Shown: positions 25,800 through 36,249, counted from the first letter of the stretch. The stretch is 64,000 nucleotides of DNA from Cranoglanis bouderius (GCA_023630585.1 CM042546.1:12318810-12382809), one strand, 5' to 3'. Program-made: numbers and translations. Notes: generated from the letters alone by a model not told the origin.

Positions 25800-26090
25800 T
25801 GTACTTGACAGGTCACCAGCAAACTGGCAACTCAGCATATATACCTCATCATGACATTTATAAACACTATAAATTTACTACCACCATGAGGCAGATTTGA
25901 TCTCATATCTTATCTCATAATTTCTTTCCCCTGAATGATCCTTGGCACCGTTCTCTTACTACATTACAGTTTAACTTACAGTATATTACAGATTCCTTCA
26001 TAAACTTCTTGTTATCTCTACGTTTATGAGCTTTAGTCTCTAACTGAACAGTTGGACTAACGAGGAAAATGTAAGTAATAAAGTGTGGGT
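24856..26090. other. Intergenic, microsatellites
   Basis: (CA)n at 24856-24889 and 25491-25547, and (TA)n at about 25735-25798. No coding exon seen between the lbh promoter and the light-chain locus. Confidence 0.6.
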
Positions 26091-26099
26091 AAGGGTTAG

Positions 26100-26525
26100 C
26101 ATTACACTTGTATCAGCACCACACGTTCTTTTTTGAATATCAGATATAGTCCCTCCAGATATAATCCCCCTTTTGCTGTTATAATAACCGCCACTCATCT
26201 GGGAAGGCTTTCCACTAGATTTGGGGCGTGGCTGTTTGTGTTCATTCAACCACAAGAGCATTAGTGAGGTTGAGGTCAGGCGCTGATGTTGGGTGAGGAG
26301 GCTCCAGTTCCAGTCCATCCCAAAGGTGTTCAGAGGTCAGGGCTCTGTGCAGGACACTCGAGATCTTCCACTCCAACCTCCAGTGAAGGGAAACTGTAAT
26401 GTTACAGCGTACAAAGACATTCTATACAACTGTGTTCTTCCAACTTTGTGGCAACAGTTTGGGGAAGAACCGCATATGCATGCGATGGTCGGGTGTCCAC
26501 ATACTTTTGGTCATATAGTACAGTA
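26100..26525. mobile_element. Mariner/Tc1-type transposon remnant, internally deleted
   Basis: Ends with 'cacatacttttggtcatata' at about 26499-26518, a terminal repeat widespread in fish genomes. The interior shows 'cccaaaggtgttcagaggtc' and 'ggcaacagtttggggaagaa' phrases of the same family, with missing parts between them. No transposase frame is left. The left end is not clear. Confidence 0.65.
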
Positions 26526-26550
26526 TTTTCACTAATAGACATACTAGATG

Positions 26551-26630
26551 GGGGGGGGGGGGGGGGGGGGGTATCATTCTGCATAGCAACAGTCTGGATT
26601 GAAACCTCCAAAAAAAAAAAAAAAAAAAAA
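26551..26630. repeat. G-run and A-run
   Basis: A run of about 22 G at 26550-26571 and a run of about 21 A at 26610-26630, both just after the Tc1-type remnant. Confidence 0.9.
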
Positions 26631-27865
26631 ATCTCTTATTCAGTGTGCCCTAAGGGTGTGCAAACTTTTGGACCTGAAACTGCACATAAACGTCCATTTT
26701 ATAAATAATACACTGTTATAAATCTTATCACACTACAATACGCCAATATTAGCGCAATATCACATTAAATATTTATCATTTTGGGCTCTGTGGGGACAAA
26801 CTTTTTATTTAATCAACACTGCCATCTGCTGGTCACTAAAAATATTAAGTACAAGACAAGCACGCCCTCTACTGGCAGATTTAGAGAAAGCATATCACAT
26901 TTATTTATTCCATTTTTAGGCTTCTACGTGACTATGCAGTGATATAGCAACTTCATAACTTCATTAATCCCGAATAAAGCCAAAGCTGAGACAACTTTAT
27001 ATGATTTATGCTTTGGTTTAAAACATCTGGAAGGAGTCTCCAGTGTCAGCGCTTTGTAACAGCCGGTGGTAAAGCTGTAACTAAGTTTTCAGACATCTTC
27101 AGGACAGAAGAGTGCAGGTTCTTTGTAACATGAAAAGCAGAGTATTTTAAAATGATTACATGATATCTGATATAAAAGTTGCGATTGCATAAGTATTCAC
27201 CCGTGAGAAATTAGTTCCCATCAGAAGTTACACAGTTAGTGGAATGCGGTTCGTTCTTGTGCGGTTTAAAGTGTCACCTGCTCTTGGAAGAACCCAGAGT
27301 TTGCTAGAGAACATACCTAAACAACAAGCAGTTTAAGAACCAAGGAGCAAAATGTGAGGGGAAAAAAAAAAACGTTGAAGAGGAGGTGAATACTTGCAAT
27401 ACGTACAAGGAACTGTATGGGTGTTTTGCGTACACGGTTGGTCACCTTGTAAGGGGTGCAGTTAGACATAACAAACGTTAGTGGTCCTCTAATAGTCACA
27501 GCATTTTGGTTGAGGTTTTTGGACCCATGGATCCTCCACGGAAATAATACGATACAGGATATACTGTGCATAGCAACAGATAAATGATAAGACAAACATG
27601 CAGCAGTAAGTTTCAGATAATTATGCAAAACAAGCTTTCATGCATGGTTACTTCCTCTGTGTGTGTGTGTGTGTGTGTGTGTGTTGGAGTGTGTGAGGGG
27701 GTTGATCCGTGCAGGTGTGCAGAGCACTCAGGTTTCTCCCCTTTAGCTATATTGAGAAACGGCACCGAGATTCAAAACGGATGAGGAACTGAAACACACT
27801 CCCACAACCTGCTTCTCCTTTTTTCTCTCTCTCTATGCTGCTGTTTTTTAAAAAAAATTTTCTTT

Positions 27866-27873
27866 TATAAAAG
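27866..27873 (+). promoter_or_regulatory. TATA box upstream of V segment 1
   Basis: TATAAAAG lies 56 bp before the leader ATG. No perfect octamer (ATGCAAAT) is found near it. The closest is ATGCAAAA at 27623-27630, over 200 bp upstream and separated by a GT microsatellite (27657-27683). Confidence 0.55.
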
Positions 27874-27928
27874 ACCTGTGTGTCTGAATGCTCTCAGATC
27901 TTCTCTGATCAGTTACACAAGCGAAGAA

Positions 27929-27980
27929 ATGATGATCCTGAACTCTGTGTCTGTCACTGCACTCCTGCTCACCCTGACCG
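27929..27980 (+). pseudogene. Ig light chain V segment 1 (psi), leader exon
   Basis: ATG ATG start, encoding 'MMILNSVSVTALLLTLT', a hydrophobic signal peptide, plus one base before the donor 'g|gtaaga'. It is 52 nt, the same length and phase as the leader of V2 at 33.08 kb. The leader itself is intact, but the V exon it joins is frameshifted. Confidence 0.88.
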
Positions 27981-28029
27981 GTAAGACTATCGCTATCAAG
28001 TAACACTATTATTAACTTCGAAAATGGTA

Positions 28030-28160
28030 AGGAGTAAAACGCTTGTGGGCACGCCGCCAGAGCAAAAATAATCAACGACGCGTCGGTGAGATGAAGCAGA
28101 TTCACTTCAGGGCACTGTGAGCCCTGAAGTTGATTATTTTGCAACAACAGCTATTATTTG
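28030..28160. repeat. Fragment of repeat R1 in the V1 leader intron
   Basis: 'gaagttgattattttgcaac' matches the R1 family. Next to it 'cttcagggc' and 'gccctgaag' flank a 7-base loop (about 28106-28130), a small hairpin. Confidence 0.45.
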
Positions 28161-28272
28161 ACTTAACAACGTGTAATGGTGTACGACATGTAATAGTCAT
28201 CTAGCCATCGTCGATACGAGTCCAAATTGGTGCGCTTGTGTAACTGTGTAATGTCCTTCTCATGTCTGACAG

Positions 28273-28559
28273 GTTTGGCGGCGTACAATTTTGAGTCAGG
28301 AGAAGTCCAAATCGGTGAAACAGGGAGACAAGGTGTCGATACTCTGCACTGCGGAAAATGACGCACATTACATTTCATGGTACCAACAAAAAGCCGGTGG
28401 TCCTCCTCGGTTTCTGCTCCGCAACGACGACAGAGCGAACGGATTACCTGGCAGGTTCACTTACACTGACTCGGGCAAATCAGGGTTATCTGAACATCGA
28501 AGGAGTGAGAGCTGAAGATGAAGCGGTTTATTGCTGCGCTTGTATTGGCTGTGGAGGAG
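28273..28559 (+). pseudogene. Ig light chain V segment 1, frameshifted V exon
   Basis: After the acceptor 'ctgacag' the exon shows V-domain landmarks: 'VSILC' (first Cys), 'ISWYQQK', 'PRFLLRNDDRANGLPGRFTY', 'YLNIEGVRAEDEAVYCC' (second Cys). They lie in three different frames. The frame set by the leader is lost at the T-run 28289-28292 (net +1 or -2) and again at 'gggttatc' (about 28486, one extra T relative to V2). The two shifts do not cancel. Splice site and RSS are intact, so it could still recombine or donate sequence by conversion, but could not encode a chain as it stands. Confidence 0.9.
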
Positions 28560-28598
28560 CACAGTGCTACAGTCCGGCAGAAGCGCTGTACAAAAACC
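28560..28598 (+). promoter_or_regulatory. Recombination signal of V1 (23-bp spacer)
   Basis: Heptamer CACAGTG (28560-28566, consensus), 23-bp spacer, nonamer ACAAAAACC (28590-28598, one mismatch from ACAAAAACC/T-type consensus). A V segment with a 23-bp spacer pairs with a J carrying 12 bp, the lambda-type arrangement. Confidence 0.93.
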
Positions 28599-29058
28599 TC
28601 CTGCAACACTTCCTCTGAAATCTCTGAAATGACTGAGCTCAGAAGTAGGAGGAAGTTCATTACAATGCTACGCAGTATTCTTTAACGCATACTACATTTT
28701 GTTTAACATGGCCACGAGGTTGAAAATCATGTCCATCCGTTTATTTTCATGTGCGATCCTGAAACGACTCATTTGTTCTCACGTGATTCATTTTTCACAC
28801 GTGACTTTTACACACGATTCGTTAAGTTTCACACGAAGCACTGTCACTGCATTACAGTACATTAGAAGCACAGCTTTAAGAAATAATGAACGCAGACTCT
28901 ATAGAAAGTGTTACCAAGCCTTCGAAATGGTCTCTACACTACGTGACTGAATTAAACACCAGTTTCTGTGTGAAATCTGCTAATCTTTCTGCTCCTTTGT
29001 TGCTGTTTATTCCCTGTTCAGGAGCAGCGATGTGTTCGTGAATGGACCACAGCGCTGA

Positions 29059-29086
29059 GGTCTTTGTACTGAGCTCTAACACAGTG
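29059..29086 (+). promoter_or_regulatory. Recombination signal of J1 (12-bp spacer)
   Basis: Nonamer GGTCTTTGT (29059-29067, one mismatch to GGTTTTTGT), 12-bp spacer, heptamer CACAGTG (29080-29086). Read toward J, the heptamer keeps the essential CAC/GTG ends, with the middle base differing from consensus. Confidence 0.88.
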
Positions 29087-29115
29087 AAGCGTGTTTGCTC
29101 AAGGCACCGACCTGG
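29087..29115 (+). CDS. Ig light chain J segment 1
   Basis: 29 nt between the RSS and the donor 'ctgg|gtaagc', encoding 'SVFAQGTDL' in the phase needed for C1. The J hallmark F-G-x-G is F-A-Q-G here: the first Gly is Ala. The segment is also three codons shorter than J2. Functionality is doubtful. Confidence 0.82.
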
Positions 29116-29211
29116 GTAAGCAAAAATGTGTTTTATTTGTTTAATCCTTATTTCAATGTTAACTTTGGGTCAGCAGGGATGATTAAGTACTTTATTCATT
29201 GTCTAAAATGA

Positions 29212-29482
<271 letters not shown>

Positions 29483-30106
29483 TACACAAAAAGGCCTTCA
29501 TGGCATATCTTCAGACATTTTTAATTGTTATTTAATTTATACTGCTAATTATTTAATATTGTTAAATATAAAAATGAGCAAAGTAGGTGCTCTGAAAGAT
29601 TCTTTTGCAAAGAGGTGGATGTCAGTGGATGCCAAAAAAAAAAAAAAAAAAAGTCAAATGAAGGTAAATATCAGTAAAAAAAAAAAACATAACTTTGGGT
29701 GAATAAAAAGAAGTAAATCAAATTATTAGGCATAATAATAATATCTGAAATATTTAAAAGAACATTTTGTAAAATAATGTGCATATAAATAATGAAGCAT
29801 TGAAGTAAAGTATAGGTAATAATTAGGCATGCTAATTAAAAGAGTAATTAATTAGCATTATTAAAAAGATTAGAATTATAATATTAAATTGGCAAAGTCT
29901 TGAAGCCTTTCCAAAGCCATTTATTCTACTTTCTAAGTTTGATCCTAACTGATTTTGTACTTAACAGACATAAGCCTTAGTACACTATTTAGTATTGAGT
30001 GGACCTCCAGAAGGAAGGCATAATGAAGAATATCAGCTATATTAGTTGTTGATGGCGTTCCGTTCAATTATAAATCAGTCAGTGTTTTGTCTCCTAGTGA
30101 TATCAG

Positions 30107-30435
30107 ATCATCCGTCGTCTCCTCCGTCCCTGCTCCTTCTCGCTCCCTCCGGTTCTCCGCTCTCTGATGGTGATGTCAGTGTGGTGTGTGTGGCTCGGGG
30201 CTTTTACCCTGACAGTGTTACCACGTCCTGGTCTGAGAACAGCAGCAGCGTGACGGGTGACGAGGTGCAGACGGGTCCGTCTCAGCGTCAGGCCGACGGC
30301 ACGTTCTCCCGGACCAGCGTTCTGAAGCTCAGTAAGCAGCGCTGGAGCTCCGGGAGAACCTACACGTGCCGTCTGAGTCACCCGGCGCTTCCCACACCGC
30401 TGAGCCAGAGCACCAGCCTGGAGGAGTGCATGTAG
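30107..30435 (+). CDS. Ig light chain constant exon C1
   Basis: Acceptor 'atatcag', then two bases and 109 codons including the stop. The product is one C1-type Ig domain: 'SVVCVARGFYPDSVTTSW' (first Cys and Trp) and 'GRTYTCRLSHPALP' (second Cys). It ends 'LEECM', so the Cys that would bond to the heavy chain is next to last. The FYPDSVT segment and layout resemble vertebrate lambda-type constant domains, and the RSS arrangement agrees. The nucleotide sequence 30111-30453 is identical by eye to C2. AATAAA lies 113 nt after the stop. Confidence 0.93.
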
Positions 30436-30547
30436 AGAGATCACAGAGTGCTGAAATACTATAAACATGAACAAATATGCATGTTAGAATTTCACTTGTT
30501 CTTTAGAAGCTTGCTTTAGATCCGTTTACAGCCGGAAAGTGTACAAT

Positions 30548-30553
30548 AATAAA
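30548..30553 (+). promoter_or_regulatory. Poly(A) signal of C1
   Basis: AATAAA in 'caataataaagtt', the first such signal after the C1 stop codon. Confidence 0.65.
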
Positions 30554-30559
30554 GTTATA

Positions 30560-32105
30560 CTTTAACCTGTGGCCTCCTGGTATTGATGATGACATCAGCT
30601 ACAAAATTTCTACCGTTTTGTAACAATCCCAAGCTAAGAGCAAACTTCTTAATGCATACACTTTAACGAGTAGTTAAATATATAAGTATATAGTTATATA
30701 CAGGTATATAGCACGAGTATATAATATTCATAATGTCAGGTTGCATATCGCATTATAAAATTTCTTCAAAAGAATACTGTAAACATGACAGGTTCTGAAT
30801 TCGTGATTCTGATTGGTCAGAAGGTGTTGATTCATTTCCTATAACAGTTCAAGAAGAAAAAAAAGAGAGGATGTTGACGGATTGAGCTTTTTATAGCTGC
30901 CATAACATAAGTAAGAACAGGATGGTAACAGTAACTCCTCACATTGCCCCATTCATTTATTCCTTAATTACTACTTAAAACACAGATAATATTATATAAT
31001 CTGATATTTATGATACCTGGGTCATGTAACCATGATAACATATGCCTTGTAGGTATTGAAAGGTATTATAGAGTATACTGTACGCTATATAACATGTTAT
31101 AAGAGCATTTATAACACATTATTATGATCAGTTTCTAATGGAAATACAGACAGGATATACAGTATAATATGCCATAGATTATATAGAAGTACAGGGTTTG
31201 ATCTAAAATAAAGAACAGTCTGACCTTGTATTGATCTTTTGGTACAGAGTAAAATCATTTTCATCATCACATTTGTGTCTTGTTATTAAATGATTATATT
31301 TATTATTAAATATAATTATAAATGAATTTTCGAACTTTTAGATGACTCCAGCATTCATATCAGGTCACCTAATGAATCAGAAATATCTAAATATCGTGTT
31401 ATAGATTAAAAAACTAAAAAAAATGTCTTTTGTGCATCTAATGTACACAATTTATTAATGATAGCTGCTCCATAATATTTCACACATTTACAGATATTTA
31501 CTCCTATATCTCACACCTTATCTAATTAAACTACTATTGAGAATATTAAAATGGCTAAACATGCTGACATGCCTAGCAACACATGGACACCAATTATCTC
31601 AACTCCATATACAAAAAAAAGAAAAAAACAAACAAACAAAAAAGCTAACTGGTAGCCACTTACTTTCAGTCACTGTTAGCATTAGTATTTTGGTCTGGAC
31701 TGTTAACAGACTATTCATGTTGCTAGGTATGAAGTACCTAAAAGAACACACACAGAAAATAAACTTTATTGGTACACTGATGTGCTCCTGCTTGATAAAG
31801 CTACTTATTCCTCTTACGAATGAATGAACAAAACAACACATTTTGGGAAACCTTTATGCTCTCAAAGGTTATCCATTTCCCACCATCAGGTCAGTCAGGT
31901 CTGTGAGTTTGATGAGATACGTTAAGGTCCAATGAACTGAGGCGCACTGGCAGAAAAAGTCAACCGTGTTCAGCAAGAAGAGCGAGAACAGAAAGTGGAT
32001 GCAAATTCACGGCCTCCAGATGAAACTCTATTAATAGAGTTCTGCTTTCACCAGCAGTGTGCACTTCTGAAACAAAGCTAGCAGTCAAAATTTGTATGCT
32101 GTTCA
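30560..32105. other. Spacer between light-chain units
   Basis: AT-rich. A reverse-oriented R1 terminal motif lies at about 30803-30840 ('ctgattggtcagaaggtgtt'). No V, J or C remnant was recognised. Confidence 0.5.
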
Positions 32106-32109
32106 TATA

Positions 32110-32635
32110 CAGTTGAGGTCATATGTTTAAATACGCCTTGCAGAATCTGCAAGATGTTAATAATTTAAAATGAGGGATTATAAAGATTGCATTTTGTTGT
32201 TTATTTAGTTCTGCCCTGAATAAGCTATTTCCCATAACAGATGTTTACATATAGTACACAAGACACAATAATAACTGAATTAACACAAATGAACCAGTTC
32301 AGAAATTTACATACGCTTGATTATTAATACCGTGTGTCGTTACCTGGATGATCAGCGACTGTTTTTTTTAATGTTTTGTGATGGTTGTTCACGAGTCCCT
32401 TTGTTTGTCCTGAGCAGTTAAACTGCCCACTGTTCCTCAGAAAAGTCCTGCACATTCTTTACTTTTCCGGCGTCTTCTGCATATCGGACGCCCTTTCCAG
32501 CAACGACTATATGATGTTGAGTTGAAATCCATCTTTTCACACTGAGGACGACCGAGGGACTCGTACACAACTGTTACAAAAGGTGCAAACGTTCACTGAT
32601 GCTCAAGAAGGCAACACGATACATTAAGACCCTTG
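32110..32635. mobile_element. Tc1-type non-autonomous element remnant
   Basis: Starts after TA with 'cagttgaggtcatatgttta', matching a terminal repeat common among fish Tc1-type elements. The interior phrases 'gtccctttgtttgtcctgag' and 'gaaatccatcttttcacact' belong to the same kind of element. The right terminal repeat is not seen, so the end is approximate. Confidence 0.55.
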
Positions 32636-32724
32636 TCAAATAAATATCTTATTTAGGTTCAGAATGAATAATTTACACTTCTGTAATAATTTACAATAAT
32701 AATTTACACTTCGTGAGCATCCAT

Positions 32725-32790
32725 TAATCAACGCCTTCTGACCAATCAGAATTGCAAAGTCAACAGCGATGTGGTGTTGCGACAAACAGT
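32725..32790 (+). repeat. R1 terminal motif upstream of V2
   Basis: 'gccttctgaccaatcagaat' followed by 'caacagcgatgtggtgttg'. It carries an inverted CCAAT box and lies about 145-210 bp upstream of the octamer of V2. Confidence 0.6.
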
Positions 32791-32933
32791 CTACTCTCAA
32801 ATAATATTCATTTTCTGAATTCTTTGAAATGACCAGTCTTTAATAATATGCAGTGATTTTCTGTTAGTATTAGCCACTCCCTCACACCAACTCCCCACCT
32901 CTTTTTTTTTTTATTTGTTTTTTTTTTACATGC

Positions 32934-32941
32934 ATGCAAAT
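32934..32941 (+). promoter_or_regulatory. Octamer of the V2 promoter
   Basis: Perfect ATGCAAAT, the Oct-factor site typical of Ig V promoters, 63 bp upstream of the TATA-like box (TTTATAAG, 32997-33004) and 135 bp upstream of the leader ATG. Confidence 0.85.
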
Positions 32942-32996
32942 TTGGGGAAGCAGTTATGTGGTGAAAGTGTGTGAGACACCAAGTGTGCTGCCTCTC

Positions 32997-33004
32997 TTTA
33001 TAAG
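32997..33004 (+). promoter_or_regulatory. TATA-like box of V2
   Basis: TTTATAAG, 72 bp before the leader ATG at 33076 and properly placed after the octamer. Confidence 0.65.
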
Positions 33005-33075
33005 TGTCAATGCATAACTCGTCTTGCATAAGTCCCACACTCGTCTCTTCTCTCTGATCGCCATCACCAGTAACC

Positions 33076-33127
33076 ATGAAGATCCTGAGCACCACCGCTC
33101 TCGCCGGACTCCTGCTCTCTCTCTCAG
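33076..33127 (+). CDS. Ig light chain V segment 2, leader exon
   Basis: 'MKILSTTALAGLLLSLS' plus one base, a classical signal peptide. The donor is 'cag|gtaagac'. The 52-nt length and phase match V1. The intron of about 360 bp joins it in frame to the V exon. Confidence 0.9.
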
Positions 33128-33488
33128 GTAAGACATTTTCAATTTAATGAAAAAAAAAAAAAGATTAATTGTAGTCCTCGTGTCCTACTTTGGTCAACGT
33201 GTCCTCTAAAAACATTTTAACATTAAAATCCGTATTATAGACATCATGTTCTGGCCGTTTGAGCGAAAATGACTGGAGGATCCCAAAGCATGAAAAGTGC
33301 TATTGAGCATCTAATTCTATCAATCATGTTTATACTACTGTATAGAGCAGAGATGAAACGAAGCTATAAAATGATAGTACAGGTGTATTGCTATGAAATC
33401 TATAGAATTGGACAGGACCAATGGGAAATCCCATTGGAAAGAACCTAAGATGCTTATATGCTTATTTGGTATTCTTGTGTTTTCCCAG

Positions 33489-33778
33489 GGTTTGAGGCCA
33501 TAGTGCATCTGACCCAGGAGAAGATCTTGAATGTCAACGTAGGACAGGATGTACGGATTCTCTGCAGGAGGGATAGTGGTAGCTGGATCATTTCATGGTA
33601 CCAGCAGAAAGGTGGAGATACTCCGAAGTACTTACTAGCTGATAGCAACAGAGCCAGTGGCCTGTCCAGCAGATTCACATACACGGACAACGGTAATGAT
33701 GAGTACCTGAACATTGCCAAAGTGGAAGCTGAGGATGAAGCGGTGTATTACTGCGGCTGTATCATTTGTGACAACCAT
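33489..33778 (+). CDS. Ig light chain V segment 2, V exon (germline, open)
   Basis: 290 nt (2 bases plus 96 codons), open up to the heptamer. Landmarks in order: 'VGQDVRILC' (first Cys), 'WIISWYQQKGGDTPKYLL' (core Trp), 'RASGLSSRFTYTDNG', 'YLNIAKVEAEDEAVYYC' (second Cys). The germline CDR3 that follows is 'GCIICDNH', adding two Cys beyond the canonical one. Framework plus the 23-bp spacer suggest a lambda-type V, but isotype naming in teleosts needs comparison. With J2 and C2 it can form a complete chain after recombination. Confidence 0.92.
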
Positions 33779-33817
33779 CACAGTGCTGCAGTTCAACGAG
33801 CCACTCATACAAAAACC
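33779..33817 (+). promoter_or_regulatory. Recombination signal of V2 (23-bp spacer)
   Basis: CACAGTG (33779-33785), 23-bp spacer, ACAAAAACC (33809-33817). Same heptamer and nonamer as V1 with a different spacer sequence. Confidence 0.95.
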
Positions 33818-34017
33818 TCCTGAGTGTTTCAGTCATCCTGAAGACCCATACCATTCAGTCCAGGAGCTCTAATCCAGCCAGGAAATGTTAGGAAACAAGT
33901 TCCTTACGATTTCTCATGTCACACTGAAGAAGTTCCTCCTGATTTGTCAGCCTGAGTTCCAGTATTGTGAACGTTGAAGAGTTCAGTCTAAGCAGAAGCA
34001 GCGGGCTGTGCAGATGA

Positions 34018-34045
34018 GGTTTTTGTACGGCCCCGTTACACAGTG
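34018..34045 (+). promoter_or_regulatory. Recombination signal of J2 (12-bp spacer)
   Basis: Perfect nonamer GGTTTTTGT (34018-34026), 12-bp spacer, heptamer CACAGTG (34039-34045). Only 200 bp separate it from the V2 nonamer. Confidence 0.93.
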
Positions 34046-34083
34046 CCATGGCAGCATCGGCGGAGGCACCGAGTTAAGGATCG
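34046..34083 (+). CDS. Ig light chain J segment 2
   Basis: 38 nt, ending in the donor 'atcg|gtgagt', encoding 'HGSIGGGTELRI' plus one base. The G-G-G-T part of the J motif is intact, but the preceding Phe/Trp is Ile (codon atc instead of ttc). The phase fits C2 (split Ala codon). Confidence 0.87.
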
Positions 34084-34728
34084 GTGAGTCATAATCTTTT
34101 TGCACTTATTGAAAAAATAGGATTGCTGTTCGTTTTCACAAGGATAGCTGTAGTTGGTGGACTACGATTTGATTTTACCCAAATATTATTTAATGGCCAC
34201 GTGACCATTCCATTGGAATCAAATGACTTTATTAAACTGGATTTGTATTAAATGTATTCATATTTATTTATCACAATAGCTTATTATTATTTTAATTTGA
34301 ATAATTCAGTAATAATTGAATACATTCAGTTAAGCTATATTTCCATGTTGATTTTAAAATAACAAAATTATTGTTACATAAATAACAAAACAATGGTATT
34401 TTTTTAAACAGATAACCATACGTTACTATTTACTAATTTTTATATAATGAATGAACTAAAGAACTAGCATATTAATAATAATAAAAAGAATCTTTGGATG
34501 CCAAATTTGTGTCTATTTCTGTCTTCATTTTGGATTAAAAAATGTATAGAATCAGTTACATTTGTTTGTTTGTTTATTTTATAGTCGTTGCAGTGAAATT
34601 TGATTGTGTGTAAAAAAAAAAAAAAGAAAAAAAAAAAAGAACTGTGATGCCCAGATCAACACAAATGGCATTCTCACTGACCTTTGAACGACTTTTTTTT
34701 AAAAACAAATTGTTGTTCTCCTCTGCAG

Positions 34729-35057
34729 CTCGTCCGTCGTCTCCTCCGTCCCTGCTCCTTCTCGCTCCCTCCGGTTCTCCGCTCTCTGATGGTGATGTCA
34801 GTGTGGTGTGTGTGGCTCGGGGCTTTTACCCTGACAGTGTTACCACGTCCTGGTCTGAGAACAGCAGCAGCGTGACGGGTGACGAGGTGCAGACGGGTCC
34901 GTCTCAGCGTCAGGCCGACGGCACGTTCTCCCGGACCAGCGTTCTGAAGCTCAGTAAGCAGCGCTGGAGCTCCGGGAGAACCTACACGTGCCGTCTGAGT
35001 CACCCGGCGCTTCCCACACCGCTGAGCCAGAGCACCAGCCTGGAGGAGTGCATGTAG
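34729..35057 (+). CDS. Ig light chain constant exon C2
   Basis: Acceptor 'ctctgcag', then two bases and 109 codons with the stop. Apart from the first residues ('ARPSS' against 'DHPSS' in C1) the protein is the same as C1: one C1-type domain with the Cys pair and Trp, ending 'EECM'. The identity with C1 covers 34733-35075, including 18 nt past the stop, and then ends abruptly. AATAAA lies about 200 nt downstream. Confidence 0.94.
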
Positions 35058-35259
35058 AGAGATCACAGAGTGCTGTTTCATCTGTTATGTGTTGCATAAA
35101 GAGATATAGATATATAAAACGCACCTCAGTGAACAAAACTGCCTTTAATAACGAGTGTGTTGTCCAGTTAAACAGTCGCTTCTGTTATTGTGTAACGAGT
35201 CTCGTGCCTCTCGACTCTGTTATTTACTGCTTATAGGCTTCAACTCTATTACTATAGTA

Positions 35260-35265
35260 AATAAA
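35260..35265 (+). promoter_or_regulatory. Poly(A) signal of C2
   Basis: AATAAA in 'agtaaataaagc'. The sh2d4b gene converges on it from the right. Confidence 0.6.
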
Positions 35266-35314
35266 GCATCTACAATTTTCAAATGAAACCATATAATCTT
35301 AATCTTTTGCAGTG

Positions 35315-35320
35315 TTTATT
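35315..35320 (-). promoter_or_regulatory. Possible poly(A) signal of sh2d4b-like gene
   Basis: TTTATT on plus gives AATAAA on minus, about 840 nt after the sh2d4b stop. If used, the 3' ends of sh2d4b and the light-chain C2 gene nearly abut. Confidence 0.35.
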
Positions 35321-36156
35321 CCCTTTTCACTTTCTTCCACTTACGCACCCCTGGGATGTACTGAATTATAAACGGAAGTTTCATTTTCAGTTTTTCTCAT
35401 GAGATACGGTTTGCATATGGTTGCTCATCAGTGCATGAATAAGCGAAGAAGAAAGCCCTTTTTGGACAGAGAATTAACGGAGAATGTAATCGGGATATTC
35501 AGAGAAGCAATCCAACAGCGTTTACAGAGGCTACGCTGTAATATTGCAAAACGACTGGAACAACTGGAACGCAGTGGCGTGAAATTTTTTTTTTTTAAAA
35601 ATAAATGATTTTGTCTTTCAATCTAATCTAATTTGACAAAATCTAATCAGGATCTGAACTTGGTTTGTGGATGTTCCACAACATTAAATGTAACTGTAAA
35701 GGAATTAAAAAGTGTGTTGATCGTTAAAAACAAACAAACAAACAAACCAAACAAAACTGTAACTGTTGGCAAATTGCAGTAGGATGAGATGATTACAACA
35801 CATCACATTTTACTAAGATGAGCGACACATTGTTTCTATGCTTCTTGTTAACAGGCCACGTTTTTTATGCTGATCTGACGTCACCGTCCCGAGTAGGAAT
35901 TTTAAGGTGAAGGGGAGTTTTTCCAAGTCAAAGGTCAGAAATTGCGAGCCTACGACCTTTAGTCGAATGCACCATTAATTGTCGGCTCTCAGTGCTGCTG
36001 CTGCTTGCTAAATCTCTAGAGGGTCAAATTTCCATTTCCATGTTCTGCTGCATCAAGAGATCACTGTCCATTTCCTTTTAAATACATTAGCTTATCGCTA
36101 CTAGCATCTAACAGTTAATTAATAATGATTGTGAAAGTTCAGAGGAAAGTTTGTGA

Positions 36157-36249
36157 TTATGGGAAAAGTCCTCCGTAGTCACCAGGGGGTGTAGCGTGCC
36201 GACACGCCTCCTTTAACCGCTCCTTTCCAGTGGTGGTAATGACTTCCTC
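36157..36249 (-). CDS. sh2d4b: sh2d4b-like gene, coding exon 8 (terminal)
   Basis: After the acceptor 'gctttcag' it encodes 'EEVITTTGKERLKEACRH' and ends '...GDYGGLFP' with TAA at 36159-36157. SH2D4 proteins end with the same pattern: EE-ITxxGxELL directly after the SH2 core, then P-DY-x-LFE. It joins exon 7 in phase 0. Confidence 0.9.
   Translation of the reverse strand, partial: EEVITTTGKERLKEACRHATPPGDYGGLFP

Noticed and set aside
30103..30474. 123-codon minus-strand frame (and its twin at 34674-35081)
   Set aside because: Shadow of the GC-rich light-chain C exons on the opposite strand, duplicated because the exons are.
35399..35608. 69-codon plus-strand frame, Arg/Leu-rich
   Set aside because: Helical-looking but matching no family I recognise, and ending in a T-run/poly-Lys artefact. 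Not enough to call a gene.
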